The position numbers and the translations under genes are program-made. Under the pieces are notes generated by a model. The model saw nothing but the letters and a program-made list of their open reading frames with translations, made no database searches and was not told where the DNA came from. DNA of 64,000 nt from the NCBI RefSeq assembly GCF_036088315.1, contig NZ_CP107996.1, forward strand, positions 5,761,001-5,825,000, given 5' to 3'. Origin of the DNA: Streptomyces sp. NBC_00344 (lineage in GTDB: Bacteria; Actinomycetota; Actinomycetes; Streptomycetales; Streptomycetaceae). The first letter of the stretch is position 1. The number at the start of each line of letters is the position of its first letter. Shown here piece after piece: positions 1 through 8,568 of the stretch.

Positions 1-4
1 CGTA

Positions 5-1573
5 GTGGGCCTGCTCGCTCCGATACTCGCCGCGTGCGGCAGTACGGACAGCGGTGACAGCGGCGGCAAGGCCATCGTCGTGGGCACGACGGACTCGTTC
101 GTGGCCGACCAGGAGGCTCCGGCCCCCTTCGACCCCGCCTACGCCTACGACGCGGGTGCCTGGAACATCCTGCGCCCCGCCCTGCAGTCGCTGCTGCAGG
201 TGCCTCGCGGCGGCGGCCAGCCGAAGCCGGACGCGGCATCCGACTGCCGGTTCACGGACACCGAGAACGAGAGCTACCGCTGCAAGCTGCGCAGCGGACT
301 GGAATTCTCCAACGGCGACCCGCTCAAGGCCGCTGATGTGAAGTACTCCCTCGAACGCGTCACCCGCATCAACGACCGCAACGGCCCGGCCGGTCTGCTC
401 GACAACATCGACACCATCGAGCAGGTGAGCGACAACGAGCTGGTCTTCCATCTCAAGACCCCGGACGCCACCTTCCCGTACAAGCTGGCCACCCCGGCGG
501 CGGGCATCGTGGAGAAGGGCACCTACGAGCCGAACCGGCTGCGCAACGGCTTCGTGGTGGACGGCTCGGGCCCGTACACCCTCAAGACGGTGGTCTCGAA
601 CAACCGGATGCAGAAGGCGGTCTTCACCAAGAACCCCCACTACAAGGGGATGCTGAAGCTGCAGAACGACAAGGTCGAGATCCGTTCGTTCAGCGACGCC
701 GGGGCCATGGGCGTGGCACTGAAGTCCGGCGACATCGACATGATGACCCGCTCCATGTCTCCGGCACAGATCAGGACGCTCTCCGCCGGCGCGACGCAGG
801 ACATCAACTTCGTCGAGAGCCCCGGTCTGGAGATCCGTTACCTCGGATTCAACACCGATGACCCCTCGGTGAAGAACAAGGCGGTCCGCCAGGCGATGGC
901 GGCACTCGTCGACCGGGGCCAGATCGCGAGCGAGGTGTACGGCGCCACAGCCGAGCCGCTCTACTCGCTGATCCCCTCCAGCATGGCCGGGCACACCAAC
1001 TCGTTCTTCGACAAGTACGGCGACCCGAGCAAGACCGAGGCCGCCAGGATCCTGCACAACGCCGGGATCACCAGCAAGGTGCGGCTGACCCTCCACTACA
1101 CGACCGACCACTACGGACCAGGCACGGCAAAGGAATTCGCCCTGCTCAAGCAGCAGCTGAATGCCTCGGGTCTCTTCGACGTCAAGACCCAGGGCACCAA
1201 GTGGGCGCAGTACCGCCCCGCGCAGACCCACGGTGACTACGCCGTCTACGGACTCGGCTGGTTCCCGGACTTCCCTGATTCGGACAACTTCGTGGCGCCG
1301 TTCCTCGGCAAGGGGAACTTCCTCAACTCGCCCTATGTGAACAACGCGATCCGTACCAAGTACATCCCCGACTCCCGCCGCGCCGCGGACCGCACGGCGG
1401 CCACCGGTGCCTTCGAGAAGATCCAGGACATCGTCGCGAACGACGTCCCGGTGCTGCCGCTCTGGCAGGGTAAGCAGTATGTTGCCGCGCGTGATGATCT
1501 GACCGGAGCGGAATGGGCGCTCAGCAGTTCATCGGCCCTGCAGATCTGGGAGCTGGGCCGCGGCGTCAGCTGA
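5..1573 (+). CDS. ABC transporter solute-binding lipoprotein (family 5, oligopeptide type), 5'-truncated by window
   Basis: This is an extracellular solute-binding protein of the DppA/OppA type (SBP_bac_5), lipid-anchored outside the membrane and predicted to deliver a peptide-like ligand to an ABC importer. A lipobox (LAAC, Cys11 of the visible frame) is present, but only ten residues precede it. A full signal peptide needs about 20, so the real start almost certainly lies upstream of the window. The body has the usual family layout, including the 'LRSGLEFSNGDPLKAADV' segment and a C-terminal 'LPLWQGKQY' motif. It is about 40-50% similar by eye to the next gene over its whole length, indicating a tandem duplication. 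No permease or ATPase gene is adjacent in view; they may be upstream or elsewhere. The ligand cannot be told from sequence. Confidence 0.9.
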   Translation: MGLLAPILAACGSTDSGDSGGKAIVVGTTDSFVADQEAPAPFDPAYAYDAGAWNILRPALQSLLQVPRGGGQPKPDAASDCRFTDTENESYRCKLRSGLEFSNGDPLKAADVKYSLERVTRINDRNGPAGLLDNIDTIEQVSDNELVFHLKTPDATFPYKLATPAAGIVEKGTYEPNRLRNGFVVDGSGPYTLKTVVSNNRMQKAVFTKNPHYKGMLKLQNDKVEIRSFSDAGAMGVALKSGDIDMMTRSMSPAQIRTLSAGATQDINFVESPGLEIRYLGFNTDDPSVKNKAVRQAMAALVDRGQIASEVYGATAEPLYSLIPSSMAGHTNSFFDKYGDPSKTEAARILHNAGITSKVRLTLHYTTDHYGPGTAKEFALLKQQLNASGLFDVKTQGTKWAQYRPAQTHGDYAVYGLGWFPDFPDSDNFVAPFLGKGNFLNSPYVNNAIRTKYIPDSRRAADRTAATGAFEKIQDIVANDVPVLPLWQGKQYVAARDDLTGAEWALSSSSALQIWELGRGVS

Positions 1574-1602
1574 TATCGGCACGGACTATGTGAGGCACCT
1601 GC

Positions 1603-3186
1603 GTGAAGATACGTCGTAACCAGTCGCTGCCTGTCCTTCTCGTGGGGGGACTGGCAGCCGGGCTGCTCAGTGGCTGTGGCACGCAGGACGACGCCGGGGG
1701 GACCGGCAAGGCGGTGGTCATGGGGATGTCCGACGAGATCCAGGCCACCGACCCGGCGTCGGGCTACGACCCCGGGTCCTGGCTGCTCTTCAACAACGTC
1801 TTCCAGTCCCTGATGAGCTTTCCCAAGGGCAGCTCGACCCCGCAGCCCGAGGCGGCCAAGGAGTGCCGTTTCGAGTCCGGCGGGTCGACGACGTACCGCT
1901 GCACGCTGCGCAGCGGCCTCACGTTCAGCAATGGCGACAAACTCACCGCGCGGGACGTCAAGTTCTCCTTCGACCGGGTGCTGAAGATCAATGACGAGCT
2001 GGGTCCCGGCCCGTTGCTCACCTCGATCGGAAAGGTGGAGACTCCGGACGACAGGACCGTCGTCTTCCATCTGAAGTTCCCCGACGCCACCTTCCCCAGC
2101 AAGATCGCTTCAGGCGCGGGCTCCATCGTGGATCACCGCCAGTACAGCTTCGACAAGCTCCGCACCGACGGCAAGGCGGTCGGATCCGGTGTCTACAAGC
2201 TGGACTCCTACAACAAGAAGCAGGCGGTCTTCTCGGTCAACTCGCGCTACGAGGGCACGGCGCAGGTGAAGAACTCCGGCATGACCATGAAGCTCTTCCA
2301 CAACAACCAGAAGGCGCTGGGGGCCGCGCTCAAGAAGGGCGACATCGACCTCGCCTACCGTGGCCTGACCGCCAAGGACATCGAGTCCATCCAGGACTCG
2401 GTCACCGGTGACAAGGGCATCGACGTCGTGGAGGGCTCGAGCGCCGAGGTCCAGCACCTGGTCTTCAACATGAAGGACCCGGTCGCCGGCCGGCTCGCCG
2501 TGCGCAAGGCGATGGCCTACCTCATCAACCGCAACGCCCTGGTCACCGATGTCTACCGGTCCACGGCCGAGCCGCTGTACTCGATCGTCCCCGCCGGGAT
2601 CGCGTCCCACCGCACCGCGTTCTTCGACATGTACGGCGACAACCCCAAGCCCGACAAGGCCGCCCAGACACTGCGCTCCGCCGGGATCACCAGCAAGGTG
2701 AAGCTCACCCTCTGGTCCACGCCCAGCCGTTACGGCCCCGCGACCGACGAGGAGTTCGGAGCGATCGCCAAGCAGCTGAACGCCAGCGGCCTCTTCGACG
2801 CCACGGTGAAGTCCGTGCCGTACGGGCAGTACGAGAAGGGGATCGCCGCGGGGAAGTACGGCGTCTACGTGAAGGGCTGGGTGCCCGACTACCCGGACGC
2901 CGACAACTTCACCTCGCCGTTCTTCGGCAAGGGCAATGTGCTGGGCAACAACTACAGCAACAAGACCATCATCAACAATCTGATCCCGGCCGAGTCGTCG
3001 GCGACCGACCGGACCACAGCGTCCGGGGACTTCAGCGAGCTCCAGGACATCGTCGCGACGGATCTGCCCATCCTCCCGCTGTGGCAGGGCAAGCAGTACG
3101 CCGTCGCCCACGACGACATCACCGGGCTCGAGTGGACGCTCGACGCGTCGACCGTGTTCCGGTTCTGGGAGATCAGCAAGAACTGA
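1603..3186 (+). CDS. ABC transporter solute-binding lipoprotein (family 5), tandem paralogue
   Basis: A 527-residue solute-binding lipoprotein of the oligopeptide/dipeptide family. The GTG start gives a normal lipoprotein signal peptide: basic MKIRR, a hydrophobic stretch, then LLSGC with Cys25 as the lipidated residue. Family landmarks seen include the 'LRSGLTFSNGDKLTARDV' segment near residue 105 and 'LPLWQGKQY' near the C-terminus, both matching the upstream gene. It follows that gene by 29 bp and is probably co-transcribed. A hairpin at 3248-3281 ends the unit. With no transport partners adjacent, it may share a permease with its paralogue. Family assignment is firm; substrate is unknown. 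Confidence 0.93.
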   Translation: MKIRRNQSLPVLLVGGLAAGLLSGCGTQDDAGGTGKAVVMGMSDEIQATDPASGYDPGSWLLFNNVFQSLMSFPKGSSTPQPEAAKECRFESGGSTTYRCTLRSGLTFSNGDKLTARDVKFSFDRVLKINDELGPGPLLTSIGKVETPDDRTVVFHLKFPDATFPSKIASGAGSIVDHRQYSFDKLRTDGKAVGSGVYKLDSYNKKQAVFSVNSRYEGTAQVKNSGMTMKLFHNNQKALGAALKKGDIDLAYRGLTAKDIESIQDSVTGDKGIDVVEGSSAEVQHLVFNMKDPVAGRLAVRKAMAYLINRNALVTDVYRSTAEPLYSIVPAGIASHRTAFFDMYGDNPKPDKAAQTLRSAGITSKVKLTLWSTPSRYGPATDEEFGAIAKQLNASGLFDATVKSVPYGQYEKGIAAGKYGVYVKGWVPDYPDADNFTSPFFGKGNVLGNNYSNKTIINNLIPAESSATDRTTASGDFSELQDIVATDLPILPLWQGKQYAVAHDDITGLEWTLDASTVFRFWEISKN

Positions 3187-3247
3187 ACCGGCGGGCACCT
3201 GGTGGGGGAGGGCCCACGCGGGCGGCCATCCGGCGGCGGGCACGGAA

Positions 3248-3281
3248 CCGCCTGCCGCCGGTCCGGATCGGCGGCAGGCGG
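3248..3281. terminator. Bidirectional hairpin terminator between convergent genes
   Basis: A perfect 13-bp inverted repeat (ccgcctgccgccg at 3248-3260 and its complement at 3269-3281) with an 8-nt loop. It lies in the gap between the binding-protein gene on the plus strand and the response regulator on the minus strand. It can serve both. Confidence 0.75.
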
Positions 3282-3299
3282 CAGAAGCGGCGCCCCTCC

Positions 3300-3974
3300 C
3301 TACTGCTGGGCGCCGGGACGCACCAGACCGCTCTCGTACGCGTACACCGCGGCCTGCACCCGGTCACGCAGCCCGAGCTTCGTCAGCACATGGCCCACAT
3401 GCGTCTTGACGGTGGTCTCGCTGACGAACAGATCGGCGGCGATCTCCGCGTTGGACAGGCCGCGGGCGACGAGTTTGAGTACCTCGACCTCGCGCTCGGT
3501 CAGCGTGTGCAGGGTGTTGGGAACGGATTCCTCACCGGACGGCAGGTGGTCCGCGTACTTGTCGAGCAGCCGGCGGGTGATGCTGGGCGCCAGCATCGCC
3601 TCGCCGCCCGCGACCACCCGGATCGCCTGCACCAATTCATTGGCGGGCGCGTCCTTCAGCAGGAAGCCGCTCGCACCGGCACGCAGCGCCTCCACGACGT
3701 ACTCGTCGAGATCGAAGGTCGTGAGCACGAGCACCTTCGCCGGGCCGTCGCGGCCCGGGCCGGTGATCTGACGGGTCGCCTCCACCCCGTCCATCCTGGG
3801 CATCCGGATGTCCATCAGCACGACGTCGGGCTGCAGCGCGCGGACCTGGTCGAGGGCCTGAAGGCCGTCACCGGCCTCGCCGACCACGGCGAGATCGTGC
3901 TCGGCCTCCAGAATCATCCGGAAACCGGTGCGCAGCAGCGGCTGGTCGTCGACCAGTAGGACGCGGATCGCCAC
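3300..3974 (-). CDS. NarL/FixJ-family response regulator
   Basis: A 224-residue two-component response regulator. The receiver domain (residues 1-120) has the acidic pair Asp9/Asp10, the phospho-acceptor Asp55 in 'VLMDIRMP', a conserved Thr in 'VLTTF' and Lys in 'LLKDA'. A LuxR-type helix-turn-helix follows (about residues 155-215: 'LTEREVEVLKLVARGLSNAEIA'). The GTG start at 3974 is chosen because AAGGAG lies five bases upstream and the protein then begins directly with the receiver strand; a longer frame exists but lacks a good start. No histidine kinase is adjacent, so the partner is unknown. It points toward the binding-protein genes, which may or may not be targets. Confidence 0.93.
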   Translation of the reverse strand: MAIRVLLVDDQPLLRTGFRMILEAEHDLAVVGEAGDGLQALDQVRALQPDVVLMDIRMPRMDGVEATRQITGPGRDGPAKVLVLTTFDLDEYVVEALRAGASGFLLKDAPANELVQAIRVVAGGEAMLAPSITRRLLDKYADHLPSGEESVPNTLHTLTEREVEVLKLVARGLSNAEIAADLFVSETTVKTHVGHVLTKLGLRDRVQAAVYAYESGLVRPGAQQ

Positions 3975-4049
3975 AGCAACTCCTTTGATAGACCCGCCCC
4001 ATTCTGCCCTGAGCACTGCCCGCCGACTCCTCGGGGCGCGCGGCGCAGG

Positions 4050-4943
4050 TCAGGCCGGCTCCTGCGAGCCCGGTCTCTGCGCGGGCGGCCCCTGCGGGTC
4101 GGGCTCCGAGGACACGGACCCGGCGCCGCCGGTGACTGCCAGCGGGTACACGGGCGGCGTACCGCCGAATTCCGGACAGAACGCCTGATGATCGCACCAG
4201 CCGCAGAGCTTGGTCTGGCGCGGCTGCCAGTCGCCCGTCTCGGTGGCCGTCCTGATCGCGTCCCAGAGGGCCAGCAGCTTGCGCTCCACCCGCAGCAGAT
4301 CCGCCTCGACCGGATCGTAGGTCACGACCTCGCCGTTACCCAGGTAGACCAGCTGGAGCCTGCGCGGCACGATCCCCTTCAGCCGCCACACCACCAGCGC
4401 GTAGAACTTCATCTGGAACAGCGCGCCCTCGGCGTACTGCGGACGGGGCGCCTTGCCCGTCTTGTAGTCGACGATCCGCACCTCGCCGGTCGGTGCCACG
4501 TCCACCCGGTCGATGATGCCCCGCAGCCGCAGTCCCGATTCCAGCTCGGTCTCGATGAAGAGTTCCCGCTCCGCGGGCTCCAGCCTGCTGGGGTCCTCCA
4601 GGGTGAACCACCGCTCGACCAGCTGCTCGGCCTCCGAGAGCCACTGGGCCAGCTGCTCGCCCCCGGCGTCGTCGGGGAACAGCCCGGCAAGCTCCGGCTT
4701 GGCAGCGAGCAGCCGGTCCCACTGGCCGGGAACCAGCGCCCTGGCCCGCGGCGCCGTCCGCTCCGGGGCCGGGTCGTCGAACATCCGCTCAAGCACCGCA
4801 TGCACCAGGGTGCCCCGGGTGGCCGCCGCGCTCGGCTTCTCCGGAAGCTTGTCGATCACCCGGAACCTGTACAGCAGGGGACACTGCATGAAGTCGCTCG
4901 CCCGTGACGGCGAGAGTGAAGTGGGCTGCTGGGCGGTAGTCAT
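4050..4943 (-). CDS. RecB-like PD-(D/E)XK nuclease with four-cysteine cluster
   Basis: A 297-residue stand-alone nuclease of the RecB/Cas4/AddB-C-terminal family (PDDEXK_1). Seen: an N-terminal 'SPSRASDFMQCP' with Cys21, the His of 'GTLVHAVLE', the catalytic core 'LRGIIDRVD' followed by 'VRIVDYKTGK', a 'QMKFYAL' helix, and C-terminal Cys247, Cys250 and Cys256 ('CGWCDHQAFC'). One early and three late cysteines around the nuclease core is the arrangement that holds a 4Fe-4S cluster in AddB and Cas4. It is probably a DNA end-processing or repair exonuclease. The ATG at 4943 sits seven bases after TAGGGT, typical of a leaderless Streptomyces gene. No Cas genes are nearby, so a CRISPR role is unlikely. 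Confidence 0.88.
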   Translation of the reverse strand: MTTAQQPTSLSPSRASDFMQCPLLYRFRVIDKLPEKPSAAATRGTLVHAVLERMFDDPAPERTAPRARALVPGQWDRLLAAKPELAGLFPDDAGGEQLAQWLSEAEQLVERWFTLEDPSRLEPAERELFIETELESGLRLRGIIDRVDVAPTGEVRIVDYKTGKAPRPQYAEGALFQMKFYALVVWRLKGIVPRRLQLVYLGNGEVVTYDPVEADLLRVERKLLALWDAIRTATETGDWQPRQTKLCGWCDHQAFCPEFGGTPPVYPLAVTGGAGSVSSEPDPQGPPAQRPGSQEPA

Positions 4944-5079
4944 GACCCAGACCCTAAGGCCCGCCACTGACACCGGTCCGCATACCATCGACCTCGTACC
5001 CCTCACACTGCATGATCGGGACATCGCACTACGCAGCGGTGAGGATGCTCGCGCAGGACGGAAGACACGAAGGGACATC

Positions 5080-6318
5080 GTGGACGAGAGCGGCGACAAG
5101 GGGCGCCCGCAGTCCGGAGCGGGGGATGCCGATCACGGCTCCGCACCCGACGGCGGCAAGCCCGGGCGCCGGGACGCCCCGGGCGGCGGCATCCTGATGG
5201 GCCGCCCCTTCGGCGTGCCGGTGTACGTCGCGCCCAGCTGGTTCCTGGTGGCCGCGCTCATCACCTGGGTCTTCGGCGGCCAGCTCGAGCGGGTGCTGCC
5301 GGAGCTCGGCGCCATCCGCTACCTGGTCTCCCTCTTCTTCGCGGTCGCCTTCTACGCATCGGTACTGGTCCATGAACTGGCCCACACGGTCGCCGCCCTG
5401 CGGTTCGGGCTGCCGGTGCGGCGCATCCAGCTCCAGTTCTTCGGCGGGGTCTCGGAGATCGAGAAGGAGTCGGACACCCCGGGCCGGGAATTCATCCTCG
5501 CCTTCGTCGGGCCGCTGCTCTCACTCGTCCTCTCCGGTGTCTTCTACCTCGGGATGAAGGCCGTCGATCCGGGTACGGTGCCCGGCGTACTGCTCGCCGG
5601 ACTGATGATCTCCAACCTCATCGTGGCGGCCTTCAACCTGCTGCCGGGGCTGCCGCTGGACGGTGGCCGGATGCTCCGCGCGGTGGTCTGGAAGATCACC
5701 GGCAAACCGATGAGCGGCACCATCGCGGCCGCCTGGTTCGGCAGGGCGCTCGCCGTCACGGTGCTGATCGGCCTTCCGCTGCTCACCCACACCGGTTCCG
5801 ACGCCGACGCCGGCGGCATGGAAACCGTGATGGACGCGCTGCTGGCCGCGATCCTCGCCGCGATCATCTGGACCGGTGCGGGCAACAGCCTGCGGATGGC
5901 CCGGCTGCGCGAACATCTCCCCGAGCTCCGTGCCCGCACGCTCACCCGCCGTGCCGTCCCGGTGGAGACCACCACCCCGCTCTCCGAGGCGCTGCGCCGT
6001 GCCAACGAGGCGGGCGCGCGCGCCCTGGTGATCGTCGACAGCCAGGGCGAGCCCACGGCCCTGGTCAGGGAGGCGGCCATCGTCGGGGTGCCCGAGCACC
6101 GGCGCCCCTGGGTCGCGGTCAGCGGGCTGGCCCAGGATCTGACCGAGAGCATGAAGGTGCCGGCCGAGCTCGCGGGGGAGGCGCTCCTCGACAAGCTGAG
6201 GGCCAGCCCCGCCACCGAATACCTGGTGGTGGAGGAGACCGGCGCGATCTTCGGCGTACTGTCCACCACGGATGTCGAGCGTGCATTCGTCCAGGCGATG
6301 GCGCGTCCCGGTTCCTGA
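5080..6318 (+). CDS. Site-2 protease family (M50) membrane metalloprotease with CBS domains
   Basis: A 412-residue intramembrane zinc protease (S2P/RseP/SpoIVFB class). The active site HELAH (His98, Glu99, His102) lies in a transmembrane helix, and the third metal ligand is Asp194 in 'NLLPGLPLDGG'. Six or so hydrophobic segments span residues 40-280. The C-terminal third (about 290-410) looks like paired CBS modules ('ALVIVDSQGEPTALV', 'YLVVEETGAIFGVLS'), the arrangement of SpoIVFB-type members that sense adenine nucleotides. The family cleaves membrane-bound anti-sigma factors or pro-proteins; the substrate here is not evident. The GTG start is chosen for the upstream GAAGGGA; the frame is open further upstream, but that part is antisense to the nuclease. 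It overlaps nothing and is followed 18 bp later by the tRNA methyltransferase. Confidence 0.92.
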   Translation: MDESGDKGRPQSGAGDADHGSAPDGGKPGRRDAPGGGILMGRPFGVPVYVAPSWFLVAALITWVFGGQLERVLPELGAIRYLVSLFFAVAFYASVLVHELAHTVAALRFGLPVRRIQLQFFGGVSEIEKESDTPGREFILAFVGPLLSLVLSGVFYLGMKAVDPGTVPGVLLAGLMISNLIVAAFNLLPGLPLDGGRMLRAVVWKITGKPMSGTIAAAWFGRALAVTVLIGLPLLTHTGSDADAGGMETVMDALLAAILAAIIWTGAGNSLRMARLREHLPELRARTLTRRAVPVETTTPLSEALRRANEAGARALVIVDSQGEPTALVREAAIVGVPEHRRPWVAVSGLAQDLTESMKVPAELAGEALLDKLRASPATEYLVVEETGAIFGVLSTTDVERAFVQAMARPGS

Positions 6319-6336
6319 GGCCGGTAGGCTGCTCAC

Positions 6337-7272
6337 ATGTCCGAACCGACCGGTGCCGCCCGCCGACGTGGGCCCTTCAAAGTCGGGGACCAGGTCCAGC
6401 TCACCGACCCCAAGGGTCGCCACCACACCTTCACGCTCGAAGCAGGCAAGAACTTCCACACCCACAAGGGTTCTTTCCCGCACGACGAGCTGATCGGTGC
6501 TCCCGAGGGCAGCGTTGTCCGCACCACGGGAAACGTCGCCTACCTTGCGCTGCGCCCCCTGCTCCCCGACTTCGTCCTGTCCATGCCCCGCGGCGCCGCC
6601 GTGGTCTACCCGAAGGACGCGGGCCAGATCCTGGCCTTCGGCGACATCTTCCCCGGCGCGCGCGTCGTGGAGGCGGGGGTGGGCTCCGGTGCGCTCAGCA
6701 GCTTCCTGCTGCGTGCCATCGGCGAGCAGGGCATGCTGCACTCCTACGAGCGCCGCGAGGACTTCGCCGAGATCGCCACCCAGAACGTCGAGCGTTACTT
6801 CGGCGGGCCACACCCCGCCTGGCAGCTCACCGTGGGCGATCTCCAGGACAATCTGACCGACACGGATGTCGACCGGGTGGTCCTGGACATGCTCGCCCCC
6901 TGGGAGTGCCTGGAAGCGGTGTCCAAGGCGCTCGTGCCCGGTGGCATCATCTGCTGCTACGTGGCGACCACCACCCAGCTCTCACGCACCGTCGAGTCCC
7001 TCAGGGAGATCGGCTGCTTCGCCGAGCCCCAGCCCTGGGAATCGATGATCCGCAACTGGCACGTCGAAGGGCTCGCCGTCCGCCCGGACCACCGGATGAT
7101 CGGCCACACCGGCTTCCTGGTCACCGCCCGCCGTCTCGCGGACGGTGTGGAGCCCCCGATGCGCCGCCGCCGCCCCTCCAAGGGCGCGTACGGCGATGAC
7201 TACTCCGGTCCCGGGGCGGTCAGGACGCAGGCGAAGACCGGCGACGAGAGCGATACCGACCCCACCGCCTGA
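6337..7272 (+). CDS. trmI: tRNA (adenine-58-N1)-methyltransferase TrmI
   Basis: A 311-residue SAM-dependent enzyme that methylates N1 of A58 in the tRNA T-loop. An N-terminal beta-domain ('FKVGDQVQLTDPKGRHHTF') is followed by a Rossmann methyltransferase fold with motif I 'VVEAGVGSGALSSF' at about residue 110 and 'DVDRVVLDMLAPWE' later. Length and order match actinobacterial TrmI, such as the M. tuberculosis Rv2118c family. The ATG is six bases after TAGGCT (6325-6330), so the mRNA is probably leaderless. In actinomycetes this gene regularly precedes the arc-dop-pup proteasome genes, as here. A strong hairpin follows. Confidence 0.95.
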   Translation: MSEPTGAARRRGPFKVGDQVQLTDPKGRHHTFTLEAGKNFHTHKGSFPHDELIGAPEGSVVRTTGNVAYLALRPLLPDFVLSMPRGAAVVYPKDAGQILAFGDIFPGARVVEAGVGSGALSSFLLRAIGEQGMLHSYERREDFAEIATQNVERYFGGPHPAWQLTVGDLQDNLTDTDVDRVVLDMLAPWECLEAVSKALVPGGIICCYVATTTQLSRTVESLREIGCFAEPQPWESMIRNWHVEGLAVRPDHRMIGHTGFLVTARRLADGVEPPMRRRRPSKGAYGDDYSGPGAVRTQAKTGDESDTDPTA

Positions 7273-7288
7273 CCGCGGACAACGTCGC

Positions 7289-7342
7289 GATGCCGCCGCC
7301 GAGTTCCCTCAGCACACCGGGGAACTCGGCGGCGGCATCTTT
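7289..7342 (+). terminator. Strong intrinsic terminator after trmI
   Basis: A perfect 20-bp inverted repeat: gatgccgccgccgagttccc at 7289-7308 pairs with 7320-7339, with an 11-nt loop, followed by TTTA. It is the longest perfect hairpin noted in the window. It separates trmI from the next gene. Confidence 0.88.
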
Positions 7343-7438
7343 ACGTTGACCATACGGACCCCGGCGTTCCGAAGTCGTGTGACGTGTGGCACCATTCTGG
7401 CCACCCCCTCCGGAACTGCCCCACAGGAGACCTCCCGC

Positions 7439-8011
7439 GTGCAGCCCTCCGCGCTCCCGGACCTCCCGGACCTCGCGCACACCCGGACCAGCCCGGTGCA
7501 CTGGCTGGCCACGGCCACCGCGATGGCCGGCGTCGTCGCCATAGCGGGATTCCTCACGCCCGATCCGGCCACCGCGTCCCAGGGCGCGAAACCGGTCGCT
7601 GCCGCCGCCCCTGACACGGCAGCCGTCACGTTCCCGCTGGAGTGCGGAAGTGTGGGCAGCGTCGTCACCAGGAAGGCGACCGGCGATCTCGACGGGGACG
7701 GCAGCCCCGAAACCGTGGCGGCGGTCAGCTGCAACGCGGGCTCGGGCACCCCGCCCAGCGGGATATACGTCGTCATCCAGCCACACGGCAAGGGCGGCAC
7801 GCCACGGGTGGTGGCGACGCTGCTCGCCCCCGCGTCCCGGCGGACGGTGGGCGCCCTGGCCGTCCGGGAGGGCGCGGTGACCGCGACCCTGCTCGGCTAT
7901 TCGTCGCCCGACGTGCCGCGCTGGAAGCCGGATGTCCAGGAGCGGGCCAAGTGGCGCTGGCAGGGCGGGAAGTTCGTACGCTCGGTGCCGTCGCAGGCGC
8001 GGAGCGTGTGA
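7439..8011 (+). CDS. Secreted or membrane-anchored hypothetical protein
   Basis: A 190-residue protein of unknown function. One hydrophobic segment (about residues 20-42, 'WLATATAMAGVVAIAGFL') followed by 'ATAS' could be a signal peptide or an anchor. The mature part has a 'GDLDGDGSPETVA' stretch resembling an FG-GAP/dockerin-like calcium-binding repeat and two cysteines that could form a disulfide. The GTG start is preceded by CACAGGAGA at a good distance. It stands alone between the trmI terminator and the convergent ferredoxin gene, whose end lies 4 bp away. I do not recognise the family; it seems to be a Streptomyces-type conserved protein at this locus. Confidence 0.75.
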   Translation: MQPSALPDLPDLAHTRTSPVHWLATATAMAGVVAIAGFLTPDPATASQGAKPVAAAAPDTAAVTFPLECGSVGSVVTRKATGDLDGDGSPETVAAVSCNAGSGTPPSGIYVVIQPHGKGGTPRVVATLLAPASRRTVGALAVREGAVTATLLGYSSPDVPRWKPDVQERAKWRWQGGKFVRSVPSQARSV

Positions 8012-8015
8012 GAGG

Positions 8016-8321
8016 TCACTGCGCGGCGGGGCCGTAGACCTCCACGCCGTCCGTGACGCGGCGCACGTGAATGCAGTCGCCCGGGCACTCCTTGGCCGAG
8101 TCCACGACGTCCTGCAGGAGGGGAAGCGGCACGGGGGTTGTGGCCCCGGTGGACTGGAGCAGCTCGTCGTCGGAGCCCTTCACATACGCCAGCCCGTCGA
8201 TGTCCAGCTCGAAGACCTCGGGCGCGTACTGGACGCAGATGCCGTCGCCGGTGCAGAGATCCTGGTCGATCCAGACCTCGAGGGCCGGAGCGCCCTCACC
8301 GGTGGGAGCCTCGTGCTGCAC
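8016..8321 (-). CDS. Ferredoxin, [3Fe-4S]-type
   Basis: A 101-residue small ferredoxin. The first cluster motif is Cys23-x2-Asp26-x2-Cys29 ('CTGDGIC') and the closing motif is Cys79-Pro with a further Cys83 ('ECPGDCI'). Replacement of the central cysteine of CxxCxxC by Asp is a mark of ferredoxins that carry a [3Fe-4S] cluster, often electron donors to cytochromes P450 or other monooxygenases. Here no P450 is adjacent. The GTG start at 8321 has AGGAGA just upstream. It runs convergently with the preceding hypothetical gene and divergently from arc. The redox partner is unknown. Confidence 0.88.
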   Translation of the reverse strand: MQHEAPTGEGAPALEVWIDQDLCTGDGICVQYAPEVFELDIDGLAYVKGSDDELLQSTGATTPVPLPLLQDVVDSAKECPGDCIHVRRVTDGVEVYGPAAQ

Positions 8322-8568
8322 GGTCGTTCTCCTGACGTTTCCTGCGCGGTCGAACCAATTGGAGCCAGCCCTGACGGGTGTTGGACAGTTCGACGATACA
8401 ACCGGCTGCTTTCCGACGGTGCTGGGTGGGTATCCCCAAGACACGAGGGAGTACGCAAGGGTGAAGATCAGACACTCTCCGACAGTCTTTGTGATCTAGG
8501 GGTTTGATTCGCCAGCCGCCCAGGTAGGGTCAGGAAGCGTCCAGCTCCCCTTGGAGGAGGTGAGGACC

